Under the pieces are notes generated by a model. The model made no database searches. It had not been told where the DNA came from and saw only the letters and a program-made list of their open reading frames with translations. Of a stretch of 64,000 nucleotides of DNA, positions 46,084 to 55,792 are shown piece by piece. A program made the position numbers and the translations under genes. Numbering within the stretch: position 1 is the first letter of the stretch; each line of letters begins with the position of its first letter. The stretch is from Catonia carolina (Eukaryota; Arthropoda; Insecta; Hemiptera; Achilidae). The stretch covers positions 53,549,722-53,613,721 of the forward strand of contig JAQMRL010000005.1 of the NCBI GenBank assembly GCA_035578175.1, given 5' to 3'.

Positions 46084-46255
46084 CTTCTGTGGCGTAGTGG
46101 TTCGCGCGCTAGCCAACAATCGGAGGTTTCGGTTTGATTTTGGTCTAGGATCTGGAACTACTAGTCAAAAACCACCTTTCCAGTTCCATAACCTACCGTG
46201 GTCGTTATGACTTACCTGTTGATGTGATTTTAAAATAAATAAAAGTTATTTAAAT
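46084..46255 (+). mobile_element. SINE family B copy
   Basis: GCTTCTGTGGCGTAGTGGTTC (box A), a degenerate box B (GGTTTGATTTTGG), CTAGGATCTGGAACTA and CCAGTTCCATAACCTACCG. It ends 75 bp before the full-length jockey. Confidence 0.75.
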
Positions 46256-46531
46256 GCCTAATCTGAATGAATTATCAGTGAATAAAGGAATTAAATATTC
46301 GTTAAAAAATTGACCTTACTTTTTAATTTCATTTTAACTTTTTTTTGTGAGAAATAGTGAGTTTTTTGAGTTAAAAAGTGTATTAATTATTGGAGTTTTT
46401 TTTTTTAACAAATAGGCTACAAAGGAAATACGTAAGTTTTGGTTTTTTACAAGATAACTCAGAAAATAGTTTTATTTCTTTTGGATGCCTAACCTATACG
46501 TAACCTATACGAGGTTTGGAGTTTAGTTGCC

Positions 46532-48067
46532 ATGGCTACCAATTTCAGTAGTCAGTGTAATGGAAACGGTAACGCAACTACGCCTCGTTCTAGCGATCTA
46601 GCAGGCTCTGGCAGTACAGATGTCGGAACAACAGCTGTTTTAGAATATTTAAAGGTATTAGACGACTTGGAGCATAGACAGTCAACTAATGGAATTACTT
46701 CTTCTTCTTTGACGAAGAAGAAACGTATCAAAGAATCTAAACGTGCTTATAATCATGTCGATACCAACGATGTGGATAAAAATGTTCTTCCTGATAATTC
46801 AAAAAAATTTAAAAGAACTTTAAAACCTAACTTCAATAAAAACCAGACTAAGATAAACTCTAAACAATTTGTAACGATTACAAATATGTTTGACTGCTTA
46901 TCTTCTAGTGACGAAGAAGTCATGGAAGATAAAGATATAGAAGATACCGAAGAAACCCAAATAGAAAACGTTTTAGAAAAACCGAAACCTCTTTTTATAA
47001 ATTTTGTGAACATAAATGATATTTTAGGAATTGTAGACAAGGTTGCTAAAGGACAATATTATTACAAATTAGAAAATACAAATCAAATTAAATTAACTCC
47101 TAAAACTACTAAATTATATTCAGTTATAGCTAAACTATTGGAATCCCGTAATATAAGCTTTCACACGTACCAATTGACACAAAACAGGTGTTTCCGAGTT
47201 GTACTCAAAGGGATGCACCACACAGCATGTCTTGATGACGTGAAAACCGAATTAGAAGAAAAGGACCATGTAGTTTTACGAATTCATAACATAAAACACA
47301 GGATCTCAAAAGAGCCACTAAATATGTTTTTTGTTGATATACAGCGAAAAGATAATAACAAAGATATATATCAGATTCAATATTTGCTAAATGCCAAAAT
47401 TTCTTTTGAAGTCCCCCACACTAAGAAAGATGTGGTACAATGCCTAAGATGCCAGCGGTATGGTCACTCTCAGGCGTATTGCAGACACCCCTTCCGTTGT
47501 GTTAAGTGTACTGAAGAACATCCAACGATTGAATGTAAAAAAACAGATCGCAAAACACCAGCAAAATGTGTTTTGTGCGGAGGATCCCATCCAGCAAACT
47601 ATAAAGGGTGCTCTGTATATAAGGATATACAGAAAAGAAAATATCCTCAGGTTCGGCCAAAAATAAATCCTTCTCAACAGCAAATTAATCAACCTCATCT
47701 TAAAACTCCTACGGCAATACCGACTGCTTCACCGCGTGATCCGCGCATTATAAACGGCTCACTACAAACGTACGCACAGGTGGCTTCTAAAGTGCATACA
47801 ACTCAGCACTATGTAGATAATAGCGTCACTAATAATCGTGTACTGAATCCTCATCCGTACTCAGAAGGAAATCGTATAACATATTCAACACAGTCACCTC
47901 CAGTACTAATGCATACAATTCCTGGAAATGAAACAAGCGTAGGCAGTCAAACCCTCAGCAGATTGGAACAGCTGATCTCGAGGCAGCTAGAATGTCAGGC
48001 TAAATTGTATGACGACATTAAGATCATACTAAATATGATGTCTACCCTTATAGCAAAATTGTCATAA
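46532..48067 (+). CDS. Jockey ORF1, nucleic-acid-binding zinc-knuckle protein
   Basis: 511 residues. ORF1 proteins of this family coat the element RNA, act as nucleic-acid chaperones and help the complex reach chromatin. The N-terminal third is Ser/Lys-rich with acidic runs (SSSDEEVMEDKD around 125). A PRE_C2HC-like segment follows (FRVVLKGMHH, VVLRIHNIKHRIS, MFFVDIQRK; about 220-285). Then come three zinc knuckles between residues 304 and 360: CLRCQRYGHSQAYC, CVKCTEEHPTIEC and CVLCGGSHPANYKGC. The C-terminus is Gln/Pro/Thr-rich and ends in a possible coiled coil (LSRLEQLISRQLECQAK). ATG 46532 sits in a good Kozak context (GCCATGG). The stop overlaps the ORF2 start. Confidence 0.95.
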   Translation: MATNFSSQCNGNGNATTPRSSDLAGSGSTDVGTTAVLEYLKVLDDLEHRQSTNGITSSSLTKKKRIKESKRAYNHVDTNDVDKNVLPDNSKKFKRTLKPNFNKNQTKINSKQFVTITNMFDCLSSSDEEVMEDKDIEDTEETQIENVLEKPKPLFINFVNINDILGIVDKVAKGQYYYKLENTNQIKLTPKTTKLYSVIAKLLESRNISFHTYQLTQNRCFRVVLKGMHHTACLDDVKTELEEKDHVVLRIHNIKHRISKEPLNMFFVDIQRKDNNKDIYQIQYLLNAKISFEVPHTKKDVVQCLRCQRYGHSQAYCRHPFRCVKCTEEHPTIECKKTDRKTPAKCVLCGGSHPANYKGCSVYKDIQKRKYPQVRPKINPSQQQINQPHLKTPTAIPTASPRDPRIINGSLQTYAQVASKVHTTQHYVDNSVTNNRVLNPHPYSEGNRITYSTQSPPVLMHTIPGNETSVGSQTLSRLEQLISRQLECQAKLYDDIKIILNMMSTLIAKLS

Positions 48068-50748
48068 TGGTAAGACTTCTTAGAATAGCTCTATGGAATG
48101 CTAACGGCTTGGCCCAACATAGCCAAGAAATCAAGTCTTTTATCATTTTTCAGAGACTGGACATTTTACTTATATCAGAAGCTCACTTCAAAGATACAAA
48201 TACGTTCAGAATGACAGGATACACGACATACCAAACAAACAGCCCTGATGGTAGAGCTCATGGGGGCTCCGGATTAATAATAAAAAATACCATCGCCCAT
48301 TATCAATTACCAGCGTACCAAACTGAAAGCATTCAAGCCACAAGTGTGTCAATAACAGATAATTTTGGACCATTAAACGTATCAGCAGCATACTTTCCTC
48401 CAAGGTACACGCTAAGGAAAGAGGACTTCACACAATTTTTCAAATCACTGGGAAGGCGTTTTATAATAGGTGCCGATTTTAACGCAAAACATCAGCGTTG
48501 GGGATCTCGAATAACTTCCCCGAGAGGTCGTCTGTTAATGCAAGTCATCGATCAAACACAATTATCTTATATTTCTTCAAATGAACCTACATATTGGCCT
48601 ACGGATACTAGACGACTTCCAGACGTCATAGATTTCTTTATTAAAAAGGGAGTTCCTGACGCGCACGTAAAAATAGAGTCTTGCTTTGACTTGTCGTCAG
48701 ACCACTCACCTGTAATATTATCAATTGCATCCATTTTTAATGAATCACAGTTGCCTAAACATTTGACAAATTCATATACAAACTGGGACTATTTTAGGCA
48801 AAGATTAGACTACAAAATTACCTGTGATATTCCTTTAAAAAATGAAAATGATATAGACAAGGCTGTTCATTACCTAACCGAAACAATCCAGGAAGCAGCC
48901 AAATTGTCAACTCCGGACAAGACAACTAATTACGACAATACGGACGTCTATCAACCTTTGAACATTAAAATTTCTATTAACGAAAAAAGGAGACTAAGGC
49001 GAGTATGGCAAACTACAAGAAACCCAGTAGATAAAAGGAATTACAATAATGCAGCCAGGAATCTGAAGCGTTTGTTGCAGGAATATAGTAATGAATCATT
49101 ACAAGATTATTTAAAGCAATTAGGTCCTAATTATAATACAAATTTTTCCCTTTGGAAACCTTTGCGACGGATTAAAAGACCCAATCACACCATTCCACCG
49201 TTTCGACTACCGAACGGCAACTGGGTAAAGAGCAACAAAGAAAAAGCAGAAGCTTTTGCTAGTCATCTTGAAAGTGTTTTCACTCCTTTTCCCTCAGATT
49301 CAATTGATGAAGAGGAAATTAACGAATTTTTAGAATCTCCATTTCAAATGGCAATGCCTCTTAAATTATTCTCCATAAATGAAGTCAAGGAAATTATACA
49401 AAAAAATATTTGTTCAAGAAAGTCGCCGGGGCACGACTCAATCGCAGGAGAAATTCTGAAAGAATTGCCACAAAAAACTCTGAGACTAATAACAATCATT
49501 TTTAATGCTATGCTTCGTATTGAATACTATCCTAAACAGTGGAAAATAGCAGAAATTGTGCTCATCCCTAAACCAGGTAAACCACCTAACGAAATAAAGT
49601 CATACAGGCCAATAAGTTTGTTGCCAGTGTTGTCTAAAGTGTTTGAAAAACTTATTTTAAAAAGATTGATACCTGTACTCGAACAAAGTGTTGTAATACC
49701 AGATTACCAGTTCGGTTTTCGAGCGGGGCATAGTACGATCGAGCAAATCCACAGAGTAGCTGCTAAAATTCAAAAGGCTTTCGAAGAAAAAGAATTTTGC
49801 TCCGTAGTCTTTATTGATGTCTGTCAAGCTTATGACAAGGTTTGGCACCTTGGTCTGCTTTTCAAGCTCAAAAAGCACCTACCTCATCAAATTTTCAATT
49901 TATTTAAATCCTTTTTAGAAGACAGGTATTTCAAGGTTAAATTACAAGCAGACTCATCACAATTATTTCCAATCCATGCGGGAGTTCCTCAAGGTAGTGT
50001 GTTGTCACCTTTCCTGTATTGTATATATACTTCTGACATGCCTGTTTCGGAAAACACCACATTAGCAGCTTTTGCTGACGATGTTGCAATCCAAGCTGTA
50101 CATAGCAAACCACATACTACTTCAAAATATCTGCAAGAACATCTACACAACATAGAGAGCTGGCAAAAAAAGTGGCGGATAAAGTCTAACGAAGAGAAAA
50201 GTGTTCAAGTGACATTCACACTAAAAAAAGACACGTGTCCACCTGTTAAACTAAACAATAAAACACTACCACAATCAGATACAGCAAGATACCTTGGAAT
50301 GCATCTAGATCGTCGACTAACTTGGAAAACACACATCTGGAATAAGAGGAAACAACTAAATTACAAATTTTATAAACTTTATTGGATGTTACACAAAAAT
50401 TCTAAATTATCGTTAACGAACAAACTAACAATTTACAAGACTATTCTGAAACCAATTTGGACTTACGGGATACAACTTTGGGGAACGGCGACAAAGTCAA
50501 GCGTTGCCATAATTCAACGTTTTCAAACGAAATTTCTCCGGACTATCACAGACTCTCCGTGGTATGTCACCAACAGGATCATTCAACGAGACTTGAACAT
50601 ACCAACCATCACGGATGAAATCTCAAGATTTTCTTCGAGGTATCATACAAGACTTAATAGCCACACAAATTATTTAGCGGTGAACCTCCTCGACAACAGT
50701 GAAGAAATTCGACGTTTACAAAGACTACACACGACAGACTTGTTTTAA
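48067..50748 (+). CDS. Jockey ORF2, endonuclease-reverse transcriptase
   Basis: 893 residues. The N-terminal AP-type endonuclease nicks target DNA; the reverse transcriptase copies the RNA at the nick. EN motifs seen: NANGL (N11), LLISEAH (E38), GADFNAKHQRWGS (D137, N139), SSDHSPV (D212, H213). RT motifs: LIPKPGKPP, SYRPISLLPVLSKVFEKLI, FRAGHSTIEQI, VFIDVCQAYDKVWH (D584), GVPQGSVLSP (from 639), and FADDVAI (D671, D672). Past the RT lie YLGMHLDRRLTWK and KPIWTYGIQLWGTA, used above to recognise relics. No RNase H. The start codon overlaps the ORF1 stop (TAATG), which suggests termination-reinitiation. No frameshift or stop; all catalytic residues I can check are present. Confidence 0.97.
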   Translation: MVRLLRIALWNANGLAQHSQEIKSFIIFQRLDILLISEAHFKDTNTFRMTGYTTYQTNSPDGRAHGGSGLIIKNTIAHYQLPAYQTESIQATSVSITDNFGPLNVSAAYFPPRYTLRKEDFTQFFKSLGRRFIIGADFNAKHQRWGSRITSPRGRLLMQVIDQTQLSYISSNEPTYWPTDTRRLPDVIDFFIKKGVPDAHVKIESCFDLSSDHSPVILSIASIFNESQLPKHLTNSYTNWDYFRQRLDYKITCDIPLKNENDIDKAVHYLTETIQEAAKLSTPDKTTNYDNTDVYQPLNIKISINEKRRLRRVWQTTRNPVDKRNYNNAARNLKRLLQEYSNESLQDYLKQLGPNYNTNFSLWKPLRRIKRPNHTIPPFRLPNGNWVKSNKEKAEAFASHLESVFTPFPSDSIDEEEINEFLESPFQMAMPLKLFSINEVKEIIQKNICSRKSPGHDSIAGEILKELPQKTLRLITIIFNAMLRIEYYPKQWKIAEIVLIPKPGKPPNEIKSYRPISLLPVLSKVFEKLILKRLIPVLEQSVVIPDYQFGFRAGHSTIEQIHRVAAKIQKAFEEKEFCSVVFIDVCQAYDKVWHLGLLFKLKKHLPHQIFNLFKSFLEDRYFKVKLQADSSQLFPIHAGVPQGSVLSPFLYCIYTSDMPVSENTTLAAFADDVAIQAVHSKPHTTSKYLQEHLHNIESWQKKWRIKSNEEKSVQVTFTLKKDTCPPVKLNNKTLPQSDTARYLGMHLDRRLTWKTHIWNKRKQLNYKFYKLYWMLHKNSKLSLTNKLTIYKTILKPIWTYGIQLWGTATKSSVAIIQRFQTKFLRTITDSPWYVTNRIIQRDLNIPTITDEISRFSSRYHTRLNSHTNYLAVNLLDNSEEIRRLQRLHTTDLF

Positions 50749-50948
50749 AACACAACCAACGTAACTATATTCAGTGTAAAAAAAAAAAAAAAAAAAAAAA
50801 ACTTTTTTTTTTTTTAAAGTGATTATATATTTTATTTTGTAAAATGGAGAAGAACTAATGAGTTCTTCTTCAACAAGCCAGTTAATAGACTCTACCACTC
50901 ATCTATTCATTGTTCCTTGCGAACAGATTGTAGATTAAGCAGTGTTTG

Positions 50949-50980
<32 letters not shown>

Positions 50981-50989
50981 TTTTAATTT

Positions 50990-51439
50990 TAGGGTAATTT
51001 TGGGTGACAAATTACAACCTATATTTTACATAAAAAGTTAAAAACGAAATTTAAATAAATATTCATACAATAAAGCGCTTGAATTGTTTGTATGCCACTT
51101 AAATATTTACAATGAATTGAAACGTTAAGCTTTGTATATTTTGTATTCAATTTTTGAACAAAAAAAAATGTATACCCATTTTGTTTCAGAAATTATAAAA
51201 TTTTAACCATTTTAAATTAAAAAAATGTTTATAAACGTATTTTCAATTACTTTAACTGAAAAAACGCATATATTTATTTAACCAATTTGTCAGAAAAATT
51301 TGGCAGTTTGTGTAAATTTGAATTAAAATACAGAGCTTTCCTTTGTAATTATTAGAACGTAAATTTAGATGGTAATTTCCATAGATTGAAAATTATTGTG
51401 TATTCTCTACGTGATAAATTGATTAAAATCTTACAAAAC
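50990..51439. other. AT-rich stretch, no recognised gene
   Basis: Nothing recognised. Confidence 0.4.
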
Positions 51440-51765
51440 AATTAAAAAAAACCAAATGACAGACAAAACAGTAGCTTTCAAATTTAGTTGTGTCGCCGTG
51501 AACATTGCAATATCAGATATACGTAGTGAAAATTTACCTCCAGGTATTCCACACTGGAAATCCAATTGCATATTTTGTTTTCCGTCGTGGTAGTTCGATT
51601 ACCTTTTGGATGTTGAATATATTCGTATATATACCATAGTTGTTTCTACGTACAGCTCAAATTGTCTGTAATTTGATTTTCGGGGCTTGTTTGGATGAAC
51701 TGGTGTACCTTCGTTAGTCACAATTTGTCCGAACTTGTTTAATAAACTTTTCGTTTGTTTTTTGT
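51440..51765 (-). other. Unidentified protein-like block
   Basis: One minus-strand frame reads SLLNKFGQIVTNEGTPVHPN, then KPRKSNYRQFELYVETTMVY and IRIYSTSKR. It meets a single TAA (51599-51601) and continues SNYHDGKQNMQLDFQCGIPG to about 51440. That is about 108 codons with one stop in AT-rich DNA, with balanced composition. AAAG|GTAATC at the stop and GGAG|GTAAAT after CGIPG could be splice donors. I do not recognise the family; it may be a host exon or an old transposase. Confidence 0.35.
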
Positions 51766-52322
51766 TCTTTTTTTAATCCCACTGAGTGACCCCCGTATAC
51801 AACGTACATGATTACCGATTGTGTGTTTTATAAATTAAAACTATATTCAATTTAAAATAAACAAGCCTTTAAATAAATTAAATTTAAAATTCAGTTTAAT
51901 GCAAATTTATACTTTATATATTTAGTAATTTACAATATAAAATATTTAAATTTACAGCTTCACTGCGTGAAACTTGGCTTGTAATTTGTAATTTTATTTT
52001 ATATAATGCATATTCTAACGGGTGTTTCAAAAATGAGGTAACCGTAACATTAGGAAGGTAGAAATAACTCATAGGTAAATTTTTTGCCCTCTTACTTGCC
52101 AGTTACTAACACTGTATTTGAGGTTAGAGGCTTGTAAAACTTAAATTGTCGTTCTTTGCACCAGTGCTATTGCAATATCCATTTATGTCTATTGTGTCAA
52201 CGTAGTAGTTTTCGAAAATGTGTTTATTACTGAGACTTTATGTGCTTATAAACATTACGAACGAATAACGACGAGTTTCAGTTACTGTACAGTAATTAAA
52301 CATTTATTTTGCATATAGTTTG
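51766..52322. other. Stretch with a possible DNA-transposon end
   Basis: ACGGGTGTTTCAAAAATGAGG at about 52019 resembles terminal sequences of IS630-like elements of arthropods. No transposase is readable and no partner end was found. Confidence 0.3.
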
Positions 52323-52672
52323 TTTAGGTCATCAGTTAAGAGGTTGGTTTGAACCTATTCAGGCTTTACTAAATAAAGCGAAGAATGAGGTGGTTTTCTA
52401 TTGCCTTGCTCAATGAGTAGAAAAGTATGCTTATCAGCATGCCCGGTCCTCTGAAAAGCATCTACTTTCTGCCCTGTAAATGAAACCTTCACTTCACTCA
52501 CCATTTATTGTCTAGCTGTATAATGAAATTCATTATTCTAAGAGGAGATAACTCGGCCAAGACGTGTCTTTACACCTCTACCTCTTCTGTTCTTAAATGC
52601 TTTAGTCATATAAATGGCTGACCAAGTGATAAGAAACAGCTATATTTTTGTAACCCTGGTACTATCAGGTCA
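52323..52672 (+). repeat. Repeat family D, near-complete copy
   Basis: It aligns with 15425-15778 and 41395-41752 from TTTAGGTCATCAG to TAACCCTGGTACTATC. The box-B-like GGTTTGAACC is intact here. Confidence 0.7.
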
Positions 52673-52798
52673 AGCGCAAATAATTTTATAACCCACCTAC
52701 CTTTTATGGACAATATATAACACTTATTTTACAGAGAAATATTGTTAAATATATTTCTAGAATATACTGTTTCAATACTTATAAAGGAGTAATGGGCT

Positions 52799-52824
52799 AT
52801 AATAATAATAATAATAATAATTTA
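52799..52824. repeat. (TAA)n microsatellite
   Basis: About eight TAA/ATA units. A second (AAT)n tract lies at 55726-55752, just outside the 3' end of the RTE element. Confidence 0.9.
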
Positions 52825-52934
52825 TTTATTTCCATGATTACACATACAAAAAAAACAGGCAAAATTCAGCGCTGTATGGGGTTGAATTCGCCGGACAATA
52901 GGAAAGAAAACGAGAAAAGACATCTAAATTAAAT

Positions 52935-53280
52935 TTTATAGAGCAATGTCTGAACCCCTCATAACATATAGGAGTAAAACATGGGTGTCTTTACAAAGGA
53001 ATAAATCTTGTATCCAGGCTGCCGTAATGAGATTTTTGCGGGGAATCAAAGGTTGTACACGGTTAGACAGAGTACGTAATGAACCTATCCGCGCCGAGTT
53101 AAATGTTCAGTCACTGTTGGAAACGTTAATAACATAATAAATGTTATTTACTTCGGGTGCTAGCTCACCGAATTTCTCTGCAAGCATGTAAAATAAACCT
53201 ATAGGGAAACTAGGCTTGGAAAGACCTAAAAACAGATAGATGCCGGAACAGGCCATTGAGCCTAATACTTGACACATGAT
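52935..53280 (+). pseudogene. RTE-type LINE 3' end
   Basis: It reads MSEPLITYRSKTWVSL, then IQAAVMRFLRGIKGCTRLDR and VRNEPIR. In another frame it ends MPEQAIEPNT before a short ATGATGATGATAA tail. This matches the C-terminal TLLYGSETW, AAEMRFLRSVKGCTRLDRIRNEDIR and EQALEPN pattern of RTE-type proteins. A deletion removes the GRPRKRW segment region. Non-functional. Confidence 0.75.
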
Positions 53281-54831
53281 GATGATAATTACATACACAA
53301 AAACATTACCATAATACACAATCTGACATTGTACTCATGCAATATTACACTAGAGGTGGTGGAAATTATACCATCCAACTATGGATAAAACTATGGACTA
53401 GGATGGCATGGAAAGTTTTCAGTAAATATCTAAAAAATAAGTATTAGTTATTAGCCATAGCACTTAATTAAAATTCCAATACTATATTACTTTTTACAGC
53501 GCGTTAACCAATACTATGTTAATCACTAACACTATTAGGCAATACTTCGTATAAATTTTGATATATTAAACTTTAGTAACTATTAAAATTGAACTATATT
53601 TCAATAAAATAAGGTTAAAGTTAGGAAGTTTTAAAAATTTTAATACATTTTATTTTTCTTCTGTCTTCTTGATTACTTAAATTGAATATTAGTAACCATT
53701 TTCGCAATTTTTGCTCGTCCTGTATTAGTTATAAATTTTTGTGTTTTTTATTAAGTTATAGTAATATCTGTCAAATATACGAATAAAAATACTTTCTATA
53801 TAATTATCCCAAATACATTTTTAACTTTTGATAGTTAATATTCAAATATTCAAAACTAATTAGTTTTGAATATTTCTGGTTAGTTTTCTATTACTTGATA
53901 ATATCAAGTAATAATATACAAAAAAATATTATTTCTTTGTATATTTTAAAATAAGATTAAAACTTACAAAAGTTTGCTTTATTAGTAGGTACAATGTAGC
54001 ATTATATTAAATACGAGAACATTTACAAACCCATTCACACATTAATTTATAAACTTCATTGTGAGATAACGTAAGTTAGTAAGTACACATTTACAAAACA
54101 CATCATTATGCACATGTGAAATTCTACTTTGATCAAGTAAATGAACGTGCTCAGTTTGATACAATCTACCCCAAGTAAATATTTCCCTCTTTTTCTTTCC
54201 CTATTCTGGTTTTGTTTTAACTGAACTCATTTTCAGTATATCTATATCTTCACATGATATCTAGCACAAACTGCAGAAAATTCCTAAAAAGACATATACA
54301 TCCCTTCTAAAACTCCACAGGCGATTTCTTCACCCTCGTAAGTAAATATCTAACCGATTCTCTCATCTGACAGTACTACTTCTTTTTCATAAGGGTGGAA
54401 AATTTAATGATATAGCGTTCTTTTCTTAAAGAAAATAAAAAAGTATATGTACAGCACTTACAAAAAATATGTAGGAAATATCAATACCTTTTCCTTTATA
54501 CAAAAAACCGTCGAGACGTTCATATTTTTAACAAGTCGCTTGATGTACTGAACAAATATGAACACAAGTATGAAACTGTTAAATTATAAGATAACCATTT
54601 ATTTTTAGTTTTTTATTGTTCTAAGTCATATAAACCTCTAAATACATAATAATATATAACAACATACAACAGAATAAAACATAAAATCACTATTTCATGT
54701 TCACAAACACAGTGAAATTTAGACAGTTTTTCAAAATTCAAATAAACATGAAATAAAAAATTAAATTAAACTATTATAAAAATATATTAAAAAAAATTAA
54801 ATATTACATAAATAAAAAATAAAACACGAAT
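53281..54831. other. AT-rich stretch with two palindromes
   Basis: A perfect 32-bp palindrome (53844-53875) and a 10-bp-arm hairpin (ATTACTTGAT/ATCAAGTAAT, near 53891-53913) lie together. No gene was recognised. 54300-54420 on the minus strand has a short protein-like reading (LSDERIG) but is not supportable. Confidence 0.35.
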
Positions 54832-55022
54832 GCCGGCCGCATTGGCGTATAGTTGGTAATGAGCTCGCCTTTCAGCATGCGGTCTTGGGTTCGAATCCCA
54901 CACAGGCACGGCATATTTTCATACGTTACAAAAAATCTTTTCATCCTCATTACGCACAGTTACACCCCAACGTCGTCGCTAATGACCTTACAGTTGATGC
55001 GACGTTAAATAAATAAAAAAAA
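54832..55022 (+). mobile_element. tRNA-derived SINE family A, full copy
   Basis: TGCCGGCCGCATTGGCG head, GGTTCGAATCCC (box B), GGCACGGCATATTTTCAT, and a tail ending GCGACGTTAAAT plus A-rich. The box A region carries an inserted TA relative to the copy at 22382-22552. Confidence 0.85.
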
Positions 55023-55367
55023 AACATGACAACGCAAACAAATAAAATGCAGTAAGGTTATTAGAGTGAAATTAAAGTAATTAATTATTGTTTTAAAGAA
55101 AAAAATTGTTTGAGATGCGGAAGTCGGTTCATTCAGGCACTTGTGCGTATCATTAAAAATGTTCAATTTAGATCTTACAATTTTACAAATAGTTGCGTTC
55201 CTTCAGATTATGTCTTATTGTAAGACTAGAGTTGTAAAACTTAAATTTTTGGGGCTCTGTATTAAATACAAAATCTGGTAAAAGTGAGTGCTTTTATTTT
55301 AACACAGATAAATGCACTGAAAAGCCGCTATATTTTTTTTTAAATTATTGTCTATATAAAAATATTG

Positions 55368-55714
55368 TGACACTTATCTCTAAGGTCCGTTTCGGGATCC
55401 GGGTAAATTAAATTAACACACTATAGTTTTAAATTCAAGCATTTATTACAATTAAATTAAGTCTCTAAATTCTACTACAAACTAATTATAATTAACTAAA
55501 ACAATAAATAAAATTAACCAATTTACTAAGTACTACTTACAAATGATACAGAATAAACGTTAAAAAGTACACAGTAACGCGGGCCTTTTCCAAACGTAAC
55601 CGTTAAGCACTACGCAGTATGCACTTGTCAAATACAGTTCAAAGAAATCTCGAGACTGACTAAACAAACTAGCTTGCTTATAGTACAGGTGAGTTATGAA
55701 GATTTCGAGAAGGA
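55368..55714 (-). mobile_element. Candidate solo LTR
   Basis: The minus strand starts TGTCCTTCTCG and ends GTGTCACA. It has ACTATAAGCAAG (TATA-like), then TCAGTCTCGAG (initiator-like) 20-30 bases on, and AATAAATGC late in the unit. This is the order expected in an LTR. No matching target duplication or internal domain was found, so the call is tentative. Confidence 0.3.
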
Positions 55715-55792
55715 CAGAAATTTTCTATATAATAATAATAATAATAATAATACAAAATCCATCTGACGGCTCCTGGATAAATCTTCTTCTTC

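Larger units (their letters stand above)
46330..50977 (+). mobile_element. Full-length jockey-type non-LTR retrotransposon with intact ORFs
   Basis: A 4.65-kb element flanked by ACTTTTTAATTT at 46318-46329 and 50978-50989, a 12-bp target-site duplication. It has a 202-bp 5'UTR, ORF1, ORF2 joined by a TAATG overlap, and a 3'UTR. The 3'UTR contains A24-C-T13 at 50778-50815 and ends in about 30 A. Both ORFs are unbroken, so this insertion is young and may be competent. It is placed in jockey by its two-ORF layout, zinc-knuckle ORF1, EN-RT ORF2 and absence of RNase H. Confidence 0.95.

Noticed and set aside
46753..47040. Minus-strand frames inside the jockey ORFs (also 47444-47698, 48206-48403, 49657-49878)
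   Set aside because: Shadows of intact plus-strand ORFs whose motifs are clear.
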